A stretch of 13,395 nt of DNA from contig DXZE01000026.1 in NCBI GenBank assembly GCA_019415435.1, positions 14,832 to 28,226 of the forward strand, given 5' to 3'. Both the position numbers and the translations under genes were made by a program. This DNA comes from Erysipelotrichaceae bacterium. Lineage in GTDB: Bacteria > Bacillota_I > Bacilli_A > Erysipelotrichales > Erysipelotrichaceae. This document shows, in pieces, positions 1-8,705 of the stretch (within the stretch, counting starts at the first letter, position 1; every line of letters starts with the position of its first letter). Under the pieces are notes generated by a model. That model was not told the origin of the DNA, did no database searches, and saw nothing but the letters and a program-made list of their open reading frames with translations.

Positions 1-36
1 CTATGTCACAATAGTAACGGTGAAAAGAGGAATTTT

Positions 37-1773
37 ATGAAAGAGATGCTTCGATACATGGAACATTATAAAAAAGAAAGCATTCTGGCCCCGGTATTCA
101 AACTGCTGGAAGCGTTGATGGATCTGCTTGTTCCGGTTGTAGTTGCTGTGATTATAAACAAAGGCGTATTACAGAATAACCGGACAGTTATCATTCATGC
201 TTTCCTGCTTCTGTTATTACTTGCAATAACAGGAATGCTGTTCAGCTTTACCGCCCAATGGTTTGCGGCTAAGGCAAGTACAGGCTACGCAACAGAATTA
301 AGACAGGATCTGTATGATCATATACAGAAATTCAGTTATAAAGACCTGGATAAGCTTGGTGAAGATACATTAATTACAAGATTAACCAGTGATGTCAATC
401 AGGTACAGACCGGATGGAATCTTGCCTTAAGACTTTTGTTAAGATCTCCGTTTATTGTCTTTGGATCGATGGTTATGGCATTTACGATTAATGTGAAAGC
501 TGCCTGGATCTTTGTGGCAGTCATTCCATTATTAAGCATAGTAATCTTTGGCATCATGCTGGCAAGTATCCCTATGTATAAGAAAGTACAGCAGGGATTA
601 GATGGCCTGACTCTTACAACAAGAGAGAATCTGACGGGTGTCAGAGTTATCCGTGCCTTCTGTAGAGAAGAGGATGAAACAAGAGAATTTGATGAGAAGA
701 ATGAGTATCTTACAAAGCTAAATGAGAAGGTAGGCAGATTTAATGCTCTCATGAATCCTCTTACCTATGCATTGATTAATATTGCGACTGTTGTCTTGAT
801 TTATACAGGTGCTTTACAGGTAAATGCAGGTTCTATGGCACCTGGTGATGTGGTCGCATTATATAACTACGTGGCTCAGATTATTGTGGAATTAATCAAG
901 ATGGCTTCATTGATTATTACAATCAACCGTTCATTAGCCTGTGGTGAAAGAATTCAGAATATTCTGAACATGGAACCATCTATGGAATATCCGGATAAAG
1001 ATCCTGAAGTATCGGACAGTGATACATCTGTCAGCTTCGATAATGTATCTCTTTCCTATGAAGACAGTGATGATGCAATTGAAGATATTAACTTTGCGGT
1101 TAAGAATGGTGAAACCATCGGTATTATCGGCGGTACCGGATCGGGTAAGTCTTCTCTGGTAAATCTGATTCCGCGTTTCTATGATCCTCAGAAAGGGGTT
1201 GTAAAAGTAGACGGCGTCAATGTGAAAGACTACGCAGAAGGCAGTCTGATTCATAAGATCGGCATGGTGCCTCAGAAAGCAGTTTTGTTTGAAGGAACAA
1301 TCCGTGACAACCTGAAATGGGGCAATGAAGATGCGGATGATAAACAGTTATGGAAGGCATTGGAAACAGCCCAGGCAGATGATGTTGTGCAGGGTAAAGG
1401 CGGACTGGACGCACAAATAGAACAGAATGGGCGTAACTTATCCGGTGGCCAGAAACAGAGATTAACCATCGCAAGGGCCTTAGTCAGAAAACCGGAAATA
1501 CTCATTATGGATGATTCCTCTTCGGCATTGGACTTTGCAACAGATCTGAGATTACGTAAAGCTGTACATAATCTGGAAGGAAACATGACGGTATTCATCG
1601 TATCGCAGCGTACATCGTCTGTACGTGATGCGGATATGATTCTTGTTATGGATAATGGCAGAATTGTCGGCAAAGGAAAACATGGAGAACTTTTAAAGAA
1701 TTGTTCTGTATATCAGGAAATCTATTATTCACAATTCCCTGATGAAAAGAAGGAGGCAGGTTATGAAGGATAA
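37..1773 (+). CDS. ABC exporter half-transporter, subunit with degenerate ATPase site
   Basis: This is a 578-residue membrane-spanning half-transporter. An N-terminal exporter-type transmembrane domain (about residues 15-300, several hydrophobic helices) is followed by a nucleotide-binding domain (about 330-570). Visible motifs are Walker A GGTGSGKS (365-372), Q-loop Gln413, signature LSGGQ (468-472) and Walker B ILIMDD (488-493). Two catalytic positions are non-canonical: the residue after the Walker B Asp is Asp493 rather than Glu, and the switch His is replaced by Gln524 in a VSQR context. This pattern is typical of the degenerate half of heterodimeric exporters. The start is supported by AAAGAGGA at 24-31. 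The last codons overlap the next gene, so the two subunits are almost certainly co-translated. Substrate cannot be told; drugs, peptides or lipids are all possible. An upstream gene probably ends within the first 40 bases. Confidence 0.93.
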   Translation: MKEMLRYMEHYKKESILAPVFKLLEALMDLLVPVVVAVIINKGVLQNNRTVIIHAFLLLLLLAITGMLFSFTAQWFAAKASTGYATELRQDLYDHIQKFSYKDLDKLGEDTLITRLTSDVNQVQTGWNLALRLLLRSPFIVFGSMVMAFTINVKAAWIFVAVIPLLSIVIFGIMLASIPMYKKVQQGLDGLTLTTRENLTGVRVIRAFCREEDETREFDEKNEYLTKLNEKVGRFNALMNPLTYALINIATVVLIYTGALQVNAGSMAPGDVVALYNYVAQIIVELIKMASLIITINRSLACGERIQNILNMEPSMEYPDKDPEVSDSDTSVSFDNVSLSYEDSDDAIEDINFAVKNGETIGIIGGTGSGKSSLVNLIPRFYDPQKGVVKVDGVNVKDYAEGSLIHKIGMVPQKAVLFEGTIRDNLKWGNEDADDKQLWKALETAQADDVVQGKGGLDAQIEQNGRNLSGGQKQRLTIARALVRKPEILIMDDSSSALDFATDLRLRKAVHNLEGNMTVFIVSQRTSSVRDADMILVMDNGRIVGKGKHGELLKNCSVYQEIYYSQFPDEKKEAGYEG

Positions 1774-3508
1774 TGCAGGTGCACTTGTCACTTTAAAGAA
1801 AGTATTGAAGTTTATCGGCAGATACAGATTCATGCTTGTTCTGAGTATGATCTTAGCCGCAGTATCCGTCATTCTGCAGTTATATATTCCGATTCTTTTT
1901 GGAGATGCGATTGACGGCATCATTGGTAAAGGTAAAGTAGAGTTTACACTGATTGCCTCAATATCTGTAAAGATCCTGATTCTGATAGTACTGGCATCAC
2001 TGGCAACGTGGCTTATGAATCTGATTAATAACAGACTGACATATCACACGGTAAGAGATATTCGTGCAAAGGCAATCCGTCAGATTCAGCATCTGCCTTT
2101 ATCCTGGCTGGACCAGCACAGCAGTGGTGATATCGTACAGAGAATCATTGCGGATACGGATCAGTTATCAGATGGACTGTTATTAGGCTTTAACCAGTTG
2201 TTCTCAGGTATTGTGATGATCATTGCAACACTGGTATTCATGTTCTCCAAGAATTTTGAAATATCTATTCTGGTTGTTATTATGACGCCGGTTTCCTTCT
2301 TTGTCGCAAAATTTATTGCGTCTCATTCCTATAAGATGTTTCAGAAACAGAATGAAACAAGAGGCACGGAAACAGCTTTGATCAATGAAATGATCGGTGG
2401 TGAAAGAATCGTCAAGGCATTTGGCTATGAAGAAAGATCTTCCAGAAAATTCAGAGAACTGAATGAAAAGTTACAGACATACACACAACAGGCAGTATTC
2501 TATTCTTCCTTAACAAATCCATCCACAAGAGCAGTCAATAATGTCATCTATGCTCTGGTAGCACTGATTGGCGGATTCAGAATCATCCAGGGTGGATTGA
2601 CTGTTGGAGGCCTGACTGTATTACTATCCTATGCCAATCAGTATATGAAGCCATTCAACGATATCAGCTCGGTTGTAACAGAATTACAGAATTCTTTGTC
2701 CTGCGCCGCAAGAATATTTGCGATGATAGAGGCAGAACCGGAAAGCGCAGAACCAGAAGAAGAATTAGAGGATGTAAAGGGCGATGTTTCTATTGAAAAT
2801 GTATCTTTCTCTTACGATCCTAAGAAACCTTTGATTCAAAACTTTAACTTCCATGCAAAACCAGGTGAAACGGTTGCGATTGTCGGGCCAACCGGTTGCG
2901 GCAAGACAACATTCATTAATCTTCTGATGCGTTTCTATGATCCGGATGATGGCAATGTTTCTGTAGATGATAAGAATACAAGAAGTGTCACCAGACATTC
3001 CTTACGCAGACAAATTGGTATGGTATTACAGGAAACATGGTTAAAGCATGATACCGTACGTGCCAATATTGCCTTTGGCAAGCCTGACGCTACCGATGAA
3101 GAAATCAGAAACGCTGCTATAGAAGCACATGCCTGGGACTTTATCAGACGTATGCTGGAAGGATTAGATACAGTTATCGATGATGATGACCTGTCACAGG
3201 GACAGAAACAGTTATTATGCATTGCCAGAGTCATGTTAACAAAACCGGCTATGTTAATCCTGGATGAAGCAACCTCCAACATTGATACAAGAACAGAATT
3301 TCTTGTACAGTCTGGATTTACAAAGCTCATGCAGAACAGAACAAGCTTTACAGTTGCTCATCGTCTTTCTACAATCCGTAATGCAGATCAGATCCTTGTC
3401 ATGAAAGATGGCCATATCATTGAACAGGGTACACATGAGTCTTTGATGAAAGCCGGAGGCTTCTATAAAGAACTGTATAATTCCCAGTTTGCGGGTGTCA
3501 GTATCTGA
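1763..3508 (+). CDS. ABC exporter half-transporter, subunit with canonical Walker B and switch residues
   Basis: This is the 581-residue partner of the preceding subunit, with a six-helix exporter domain (about 20-310) and a C-terminal ATPase domain (about 340-575). Motifs are Walker A GPTGCGKT (375-382), Q-loop Gln423, Walker B MLILDE (497-502) with the catalytic Glu502, and switch His533. The signature is LSQGQ (477-481) instead of LSGGQ. In a head-to-tail dimer this altered signature faces the degenerate Walker A/B of the first subunit, giving one dead and one active site. I chose the ATG at 1763 because AAGGAGG lies at 1750-1756, inside an upstream in-frame ATG at 1742 that would add seven residues and has no such site. 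The chosen start overlaps the first gene by 11 bases, a sign of translational coupling. No strong terminator follows it. Confidence 0.93.
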   Translation: MKDNAGALVTLKKVLKFIGRYRFMLVLSMILAAVSVILQLYIPILFGDAIDGIIGKGKVEFTLIASISVKILILIVLASLATWLMNLINNRLTYHTVRDIRAKAIRQIQHLPLSWLDQHSSGDIVQRIIADTDQLSDGLLLGFNQLFSGIVMIIATLVFMFSKNFEISILVVIMTPVSFFVAKFIASHSYKMFQKQNETRGTETALINEMIGGERIVKAFGYEERSSRKFRELNEKLQTYTQQAVFYSSLTNPSTRAVNNVIYALVALIGGFRIIQGGLTVGGLTVLLSYANQYMKPFNDISSVVTELQNSLSCAARIFAMIEAEPESAEPEEELEDVKGDVSIENVSFSYDPKKPLIQNFNFHAKPGETVAIVGPTGCGKTTFINLLMRFYDPDDGNVSVDDKNTRSVTRHSLRRQIGMVLQETWLKHDTVRANIAFGKPDATDEEIRNAAIEAHAWDFIRRMLEGLDTVIDDDDLSQGQKQLLCIARVMLTKPAMLILDEATSNIDTRTEFLVQSGFTKLMQNRTSFTVAHRLSTIRNADQILVMKDGHIIEQGTHESLMKAGGFYKELYNSQFAGVSI

Positions 3509-3537
3509 TGTAAAAATTTACATTGATAAATGTAAAT
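3508..3537. repeat. AT-rich inverted repeat with three ATGTAAA/TTTACAT units
   Basis: ATGTAAA occurs at 3508-3514, its complement TTTACAT at 3517-3523 and ATGTAAA again at 3530-3536. The second and third form a perfect 9-base-pair inverted repeat (3516-3524 with 3529-3537) around a GATA loop. The first and second can pair instead. There is no T-tract after it, so it is a poor intrinsic terminator. It lies about 25 bases upstream of the asnB -35 box, where an operator could sit. Its function is unknown. Confidence 0.45.
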
Positions 3538-3562
3538 AAATAATAATATTTTCTGAAATATA

Positions 3563-3591
3563 TTGACATTGCTTAAACGGAAGCGTAAAAC
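3563..3591 (+). promoter_or_regulatory. Sigma-A-type promoter of the asnB operon
   Basis: A perfect -35 box TTGACA (3563-3568) is followed by a 17-base spacer and a -10 box TAAAAC (3586-3591, four of six matches). Transcription would start near 3598, just ahead of the 5' strand of T-box stem I, which is where a leader of this type should begin. Confidence 0.6.
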
Positions 3592-3597
3592 TTCAGT

Positions 3598-3874
3598 ATA
3601 AGCAAAGAAGAGGAAAAGTAACAGAAACACGGCTGTACAGTGAATCAGGGATAATGAGAGCCTGATCAGCACGCTTCCATGTGAAAGAACACCTCAGAGC
3701 TCCGCACCGAACGGCAACCAGTAGGATGCGGCGGAAGCAGACCGTTACGACTGACCCCGGCTGACAGGCTGGAGACTAAGCGACTGATCATAAGATCAGT
3801 AATCTGGGTGGTACCGCGGAGATCAGCAGTCCTTCGTCCCATTGTTATATCAGGGATGGAGTGGCTGCTTTTTT
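3598..3874 (+). promoter_or_regulatory. T-box riboswitch leader, asparagine (AAC) specifier
   Basis: This is a complete T-box leader. Stem I runs from about 3607 to 3697: GAGG (3610-3613) pairs with CCTC (3692-3695) at the base, and a distal hairpin pairs ATCAGG (3644-3649) with CCTGAT (3661-3666). The specifier loop carries GTGAAAG followed by AAC (3688-3690), an Asn codon, and then a purine. A short stem III pairs ACTGATC (3783-3789) with GATCAGT (3794-3800). The conserved T-box sequence GGGTGGTACCGCG lies at 3806-3818; its TGGT at 3809-3812 would pair with the tRNA acceptor end. Uncharged tRNA-Asn would stabilise the antiterminator and let transcription run into asnB, ilvE and glnN. The asparagine synthetase gene directly downstream agrees with the specifier reading. 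The exact start is inferred from the promoter. Confidence 0.93.
3825..3874 (+). terminator. Regulated intrinsic terminator of the T-box leader
   Basis: Bases 3825-3840 pair with 3853-3869 in a long stem that includes a few G-T pairs and one bulged base (3862), around a 12-base loop. Six T residues (3869-3874) follow. The 5' strand contains the CGTCCC segment that would alternatively pair with the T-box GGG, so terminator and antiterminator are mutually exclusive. Confidence 0.88.
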
Positions 3875-3896
3875 GTTTATCAGGAGGTGCCTTACT

Positions 3897-5474
3897 ATGT
3901 GCGGCATATTAGTAACAACAGATGAAAAGACATCAGAAGATGCATTTAAAAAGGGATTAAAAAGACTCTTTGACAGAGGCCCAGACCAGTTAGAAACAAT
4001 CAGGGTGAGTAGAAGTCTGATGGGTTTCGCCAGACTGGCTATCATGGATTTAAGTGAAAAGGGTATGCAGCCATTTGAAAGAGATGGCTATGCCGTTGTC
4101 TGCAATGGTGAGCTGTATGGTTTCAGAAAGTTAAAGAAAGAGCTGGAGAACAAATATACATTTTACAGTGACAGTGATTGCGAACTCTTAATCCCTTTAT
4201 TTGAAGAATATGGTCTTGGTATGTTTAACAAGCTCGATGCAGAGTATGCCCTGGCTATGTATACCCCAGAGTATGGCTGGATCGCTTCAAGAGATCCGAT
4301 TGGCATCAGACCTTTATTCTATGGATATACAGAAAGTGGAAAGATATGCTTTGGATCTACCGCTGCTTCTTTGATGCCGATTGCAGATAAGATCTTGCCG
4401 TTTCCACCGGGATATTATTACTGCAGAGGTCAGTTTATTCCTTATACAGATATTTCAAAACCTGATCATATATTGAAAGTCAGTGAAGAAGAAGCTGAGA
4501 AACATATTCATGATCTATTGATTGATGGTGTATTAAAACGTACCGATGCGGATGCTCCAACCGGTTATCTGCTCAGCGGCGGTCTTGATTCTTCGCTTGT
4601 ATGTGCCATTGCCCAGAAACATCTGTCTAAGCCAATCCGTACCTTTGCGGTAGGCATGGAGACAGATGCCATTGATCTCAAATATGCAAAGGAAGTCGCA
4701 GAATATATTGGCAGTGATCATACCGAATTCATTATTACAAGAGATGATGTCATTCAGGCATTGCCGGAAGTTATCAGGATATTAGGTACATGGGATATCA
4801 CAACAATCCGTGCATCAATAGGTATGTATCTTTTATGCAAAAAGATTCATGAAACAACCAATATCAAGGTATTGATGACTGGAGAAGTCAGTGATGAGTT
4901 ATTCGGTTATAAATACACAGACTTTGCGCCAGATGCCCAAAGCTTCCAGAAAGAAGCGGAGAAAAGAGTTCATGAACTGTATGAATATGATGTCCTGCGG
5001 GCAGACAGATGCATATCTGCTAATTCCTTAGAAGGCAGAGTTCCGTTTGGAGATCTTGCCTTTGTAAGATATGTCATGTCAATTGATCCAGCTATCAAGA
5101 TGAACAGACATCATATGGGAAAGTATCTGCTTAGAGCTGCCTTTGAAAAAGATCAGATACTTCCTGAAAACATTCTGATGCGTGATAAAGCTGCTTTCTC
5201 AGATGCAGTAGGACATTCACTTGTGAATGATCTGAAGGCATACGCAGAAGAATACTACAGTGATGAAGCATATGAAGAAAAACGTAAGAAGTATTCCTGG
5301 AAGACACCTTTTACAAAAGAAAGTCTTCTTTACAGAGAAATATTTGAACAATTCTATCCGGGTATGGATCAGATGATCAGTGATTACTGGATGCCTAACC
5401 AGTCATGGAAAGGATGTCAGGTAAATGATCCATCCGCAAGATATTTATCAAACTATGGCGCAAGTGCAATCTAA
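3897..5474 (+). CDS. asnB: Asparagine synthetase, glutamine-hydrolysing
   Basis: A 525-residue cytosolic enzyme that converts aspartate, glutamine and ATP to asparagine, glutamate, AMP and pyrophosphate. The N-terminal glutaminase domain (about 1-190) starts MCGI, so Cys2 becomes the N-terminal nucleophile after Met removal. RGPD (27-30), NGE (70-72) and SDSD (91-94) form the usual glutamine pocket. The synthetase domain has the pyrophosphate loop SGGLDSS (227-233) and a GEVSDELFG segment (329-337). Start choice: ATG 3897 has AGGAGG at 3882-3887 and puts Cys at position 2. A GTG at 3861 in the same frame lies inside the terminator stem and would bury the catalytic Cys. The length is close to the shorter, E. 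coli AsnB-like form. It is the first gene of the T-box-controlled operon and its stop codon overlaps the next gene's ribosome binding site. Confidence 0.96.
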   Translation: MCGILVTTDEKTSEDAFKKGLKRLFDRGPDQLETIRVSRSLMGFARLAIMDLSEKGMQPFERDGYAVVCNGELYGFRKLKKELENKYTFYSDSDCELLIPLFEEYGLGMFNKLDAEYALAMYTPEYGWIASRDPIGIRPLFYGYTESGKICFGSTAASLMPIADKILPFPPGYYYCRGQFIPYTDISKPDHILKVSEEEAEKHIHDLLIDGVLKRTDADAPTGYLLSGGLDSSLVCAIAQKHLSKPIRTFAVGMETDAIDLKYAKEVAEYIGSDHTEFIITRDDVIQALPEVIRILGTWDITTIRASIGMYLLCKKIHETTNIKVLMTGEVSDELFGYKYTDFAPDAQSFQKEAEKRVHELYEYDVLRADRCISANSLEGRVPFGDLAFVRYVMSIDPAIKMNRHHMGKYLLRAAFEKDQILPENILMRDKAAFSDAVGHSLVNDLKAYAEEYYSDEAYEEKRKKYSWKTPFTKESLLYREIFEQFYPGMDQMISDYWMPNQSWKGCQVNDPSARYLSNYGASAI

Positions 5475-5486
5475 GGAGTAAAAAGT

Positions 5487-6554
5487 ATGGAAATTCGTTA
5501 TGTAAAAGCAGATAAGTTAAAGGAAAAACCTGCAGATGAAAGCAAATTAGGTTTTGGAAAAATCTTTACCGATTACATGTTCAATATGGACTATGATCCT
5601 GAAAACGGTTGGCATGATGCAAGGATAGAACCATATCAGCCAATCAGTCTCGATCCTTCGGCTGCAATCTTCCACTATGCCCAGGAAATATTTGAAGGAT
5701 TGAAAGCTTACCGTACACCAGAAGGGAAACCGGTATTATTCAGACCGGATTGCAATGCGGAAAGATTTAAGAACAGTGCAGACCGTATGGGTATACCGCC
5801 AATCGATGAACAGGATTTCATTGATGCATGCGATGCTCTGGTAAAACAGGAACAGGACTGGATTCCGCATGCGCCTGGTACATCTTTATATTTAAGACCA
5901 TTTATCATCGCTATGGATACTGGTCTTGGGGTTCACGCCAGCAAAACCTACCGCTTTATGATCATAGCTTCACCAAGTGGTTCCTATTACGCCCATGGCC
6001 TGGAACCGGTAAAGATCTATGTAGAAGATGAGTATATCCGCAGTGCGCCGGGATTAACCGGCTTTGCAAAGTGCGGCGGCAACTACGCAGCTTCCATAAA
6101 GTCTGGTGAACTTGCAAAGAGACTTGGCTATGATCAGGTTTTATGGCTGGATGGCATACATCATAAATATGTAGAAGAAGTAGGATCCATGAATATCTTC
6201 TTCAAGATAGATGGTGTTTTATATACAGCTCCATGTGTAGGAACGGTATTGCCTGGTGTTACGAGACGTTCCATCATCACATTATTAAAAGAATGGGGCT
6301 ATGAAGTGTCTGAAGAAAGAGTAGCGGTAGAGAATGTGATGAAGGCAGGAAGAGAAGGAAGACTGGAAGAAGTGTTTGGTTCTGGTACAGCTGCAGTTAT
6401 CAGCCCGGTTGGTGTTCTTGCCAATAAGAAAGAATCCGTCACCATCCATAATGGCACAATCGGAGAATTATCACAGAAGCTCTATGACACTCTGACCGGT
6501 ATTCAAAATGGCAGAGTAGAAGATACACATCACTGGGTTCATGAGGTTAAATAG
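5487..6554 (+). CDS. ilvE: Branched-chain amino acid aminotransferase
   Basis: A 355-residue PLP-dependent class IV (fold type IV) aminotransferase. It exchanges the amino group between glutamate and the 2-oxo acids of leucine, isoleucine and valine. The size and the sequence style resemble the longer, mitochondrial BCAT-like bacterial enzymes. The PLP Lys is most likely Lys195 in GFAKCGGNY. EEVGSMNIFF (230-239) and VFGSGTAAVISP (296-307) are the conserved active-site and cofactor-phosphate segments. The ribosome binding site AAGGAG (5473-5478) overlaps the asnB stop, and only 12 bases separate the genes, so it is read from the same mRNA and falls under the asparagine T-box. By linking glutamate to branched-chain amino acids it fits the nitrogen theme of the operon. 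Related D-amino acid or aromatic transaminases are less likely given the BCAT-specific motifs. Confidence 0.93.
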   Translation: MEIRYVKADKLKEKPADESKLGFGKIFTDYMFNMDYDPENGWHDARIEPYQPISLDPSAAIFHYAQEIFEGLKAYRTPEGKPVLFRPDCNAERFKNSADRMGIPPIDEQDFIDACDALVKQEQDWIPHAPGTSLYLRPFIIAMDTGLGVHASKTYRFMIIASPSGSYYAHGLEPVKIYVEDEYIRSAPGLTGFAKCGGNYAASIKSGELAKRLGYDQVLWLDGIHHKYVEEVGSMNIFFKIDGVLYTAPCVGTVLPGVTRRSIITLLKEWGYEVSEERVAVENVMKAGREGRLEEVFGSGTAAVISPVGVLANKKESVTIHNGTIGELSQKLYDTLTGIQNGRVEDTHHWVHEVK

Positions 6555-6565
6555 GAGGAAATACC

Positions 6566-8647
6566 ATGGAAAAGCCTTTTGAAGATTTTGGATCACTCGT
6601 TTTCAGTGAAAATGAGATGGAGGAAAGACTGCCATCTCCTGTCTACAAGGCATGGAAGAAGACTATTGCCAATGAAGAACAACTGGACCGTCCGACTGCT
6701 GATGCAATCGCCCATGCAATGAAACGCTGGGCAATGGAACATGGGGCAACCCACTTTACCCACTGGTTCCAGCCTTTAACCGGAACGACCGCAGAAAAGC
6801 ATGATGCTTTTGTAGAACCGGACAGTGCCGGTAAGCCTATTTCCAGATTTTCAGGCAAGATGTTAATCAAGGGAGAGCCTGATGCCTCTTCTTTCCCATC
6901 CGGAGGCTTAAGAGCTACTTTTGAAGCCAGAGGCTATACCTATTGGGATGTGACAAGTCCTGTCTTTATTAAAGATGGTGTTCTCTGTATTCCAACTATA
7001 TTCGTTTCCTATAATGGCGAAGCTCTGGACCGTAAGGAACCTTTGTTAAACAGCCTGGATGCATTAAGCAAATATGCTGCATCTGTATGCAATAAGTTAG
7101 GTGACAAGGATGTTAAATCCTGTGATATCTCGGTAGGTCTTGAACAGGAATATTTCTTAATTGACCGTAAATACTATGAACAGAGACTGGATCTGAAGTT
7201 AACTGACAGAACACTATTTGGTGCACCAGCCCCTAAGGGACAGGAACTGGATGATCATTACTTCGGTTCGATTCCACAAAGAGTACAGGCTTTCATGAAG
7301 GATGCCAATAAGGAATTATGGAAGTTAGGTATCTACGCTAAGACTGAACATAATGAAGTCGCACCTGCCCAGTTTGAATTGGCACCGGTATTCTCAGACG
7401 GTAATATTGCCGTAGACCAGAATCTTCTGATCATGGATATATTGCGCAGTACAGCTGAAAAGCATGGTTTTGCCTGCTTACTGCATGAAAAACCATTTGC
7501 GGGTATCAATGGCTCAGGCAAACACAATAACTATTCGATTATTACAAATACAGGCGTTAACTTATTTGATCCGGGTAAGAAACCAGCTGAAAACATCCGT
7601 TTCCTTGTGTTCATCAGTGCCTTTATCCAGGCTGTTGATACATATCCGGTACTATTAAGATTAAGTGCTTCCAATGCCGGTAATGACTTACGTTTAGGTG
7701 CTAATGAGGCTCCACCTGCCATTATTTCCATTTATCTTGGCAGCTACATAGAGGATATTCTCTATTCTATCTATGCCCAGCATCCAAAGGCAAAGAAAGC
7801 AGGAGACAAAGCTTCCTTTGAACCAGTTCACTCTCTTTCCTATGTACCGCATGATAATACCGATCGTAACCGTACTTCACCAGTTGCCTTTACCGGAAAC
7901 AAGTTTGAATTCAGAATGCTTGGCTCCAGTATGAATGCTTCATTTGCCAATACTGTATTGAATTCCATTATGGCTGACAGTCTCAGAAGCATTTATGAAA
8001 AACTGGATGATACAAAGAGTGCCGATGAGATCAGAGAAGATGCTCTGGCTATCTGTCGTGACATCATTCATGAACATAAGCGTATCCTCTTCTCAGGCGA
8101 TGGCTACAGTGATGAGTGGATCAAGGAGGCCAGGCGCAGAGGCTTGCCGAATGTACGCAGTTTCATTGAAGCTTCCAGGATTCTGAAGGATAAGAAGGTT
8201 GTCAAGATGTTTACTTCCTTAGGTGTCTATTCGGAAACAGAGTTACAGGCTAATGAAAAAGTCATGGAAGAAAACTACTGCAGTATCAAGGGTATCGAAT
8301 ACCGTACATTAATGGATATGGTAAAGAAGGATGTCTTACCGGCAATGTGTGAAGAATATGACTTCTATGACAAAGCTTCCAGTGAAAAGAAACCTGCTTA
8401 TATGAAACGCAGAAGTAAGAAGTTAGCTGAACTGATTGATGATACATCGGATGATCTTGATAAGTTAGAAGAAAAGTTCGATGAACTGGATCAGAAGAAA
8501 GATACATATGAAAAGGGCTATGGCATTTACTATGAAGCTGTTCCTTTAATGGATAAGGTGGCAGAAGATGTCAATGCATATGAAAAGATTGCGTCTAAGA
8601 AGTATTACCATCTGCCTGAATACGAAGATATGCTGTTTGATCTGTGA
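6566..8647 (+). CDS. glnN: Glutamine synthetase, type III
   Basis: A 693-residue glutamine synthetase of the large GSIII class (about 700 residues, against about 450 for GSI). It makes glutamine from glutamate, ammonia and ATP. Recognisable blocks are the GSIII-specific N-terminal region with the FPSGGLRATFEARGY segment (110-124), the metal-binding VGLEQEYFLID (190-200), HNEVAPAQFELAPVF (262-276), the ATP/glutamate region GINGSGKHNNYS (313-324) and NRTSPVAFTGNKFEFRM (435-451). The C-terminal 90 residues are charged and helical (for example 610-650), as is usual in the class. AGGAGG at 6553-6558 overlaps the ilvE stop, with an 11-base gap between genes. It is the last gene of the T-box operon, closed by the hairpin terminator at 8674-8699. 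Having it under an asparagine T-box would place glutamine supply under asparagine demand. Confidence 0.96.
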   Translation: MEKPFEDFGSLVFSENEMEERLPSPVYKAWKKTIANEEQLDRPTADAIAHAMKRWAMEHGATHFTHWFQPLTGTTAEKHDAFVEPDSAGKPISRFSGKMLIKGEPDASSFPSGGLRATFEARGYTYWDVTSPVFIKDGVLCIPTIFVSYNGEALDRKEPLLNSLDALSKYAASVCNKLGDKDVKSCDISVGLEQEYFLIDRKYYEQRLDLKLTDRTLFGAPAPKGQELDDHYFGSIPQRVQAFMKDANKELWKLGIYAKTEHNEVAPAQFELAPVFSDGNIAVDQNLLIMDILRSTAEKHGFACLLHEKPFAGINGSGKHNNYSIITNTGVNLFDPGKKPAENIRFLVFISAFIQAVDTYPVLLRLSASNAGNDLRLGANEAPPAIISIYLGSYIEDILYSIYAQHPKAKKAGDKASFEPVHSLSYVPHDNTDRNRTSPVAFTGNKFEFRMLGSSMNASFANTVLNSIMADSLRSIYEKLDDTKSADEIREDALAICRDIIHEHKRILFSGDGYSDEWIKEARRRGLPNVRSFIEASRILKDKKVVKMFTSLGVYSETELQANEKVMEENYCSIKGIEYRTLMDMVKKDVLPAMCEEYDFYDKASSEKKPAYMKRRSKKLAELIDDTSDDLDKLEEKFDELDQKKDTYEKGYGIYYEAVPLMDKVAEDVNAYEKIASKKYYHLPEYEDMLFDL

Positions 8648-8673
8648 TCCCTCTTGAACAGATTATGACATGT

Positions 8674-8699
8674 AAAAAGGTACCATAAGGTACCTTTTT
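8674..8699. terminator. Bidirectional hairpin terminator between glnN and the HAD gene
   Basis: AAAAAGGTACC (8674-8684) pairs perfectly with GGTACCTTTTT (8689-8699) around an ATAA loop. The A-run and T-run flank the GC core on both sides, so the structure can end transcription from the plus-strand glnN operon and from the convergent minus-strand HAD gene. Confidence 0.9.
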
Positions 8700-8705
8700 G
8701 CATAT

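Noticed and set aside
1..40. Tail of an upstream gene: one frame stops at 12-14, another at 38-40 overlapping the exporter start.
   Set aside because: Too few codons to decide which frame is coding, so no feature was called.
1217..1673. Long open frames on the minus strand opposite the exporter genes, and similar ones opposite asnB, glnN and pfp.
   Set aside because: They lie wholly inside strongly supported genes, lack convincing ribosome binding sites and have no recognisable protein character.
1742..1762. Upstream ATG for the second exporter subunit.
   Set aside because: The strong AAGGAGG lies within those codons and serves the ATG at 1763.
3579..3678. Perfect 8-base complementarity between GGAAGCGT (3579-3586) and ACGCTTCC (3671-3678).
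   Set aside because: The left arm overlaps the proposed promoter and would not be transcribed; stem I is explained by other pairings. Probably chance, unless the start site is further upstream.
3861..3896. GTG start giving a 12-residue extension of AsnB.
   Set aside because: It lies in the T-box terminator stem, and the catalytic Cys must follow the initiator Met directly; ATG 3897 with AGGAGG is clearly right.
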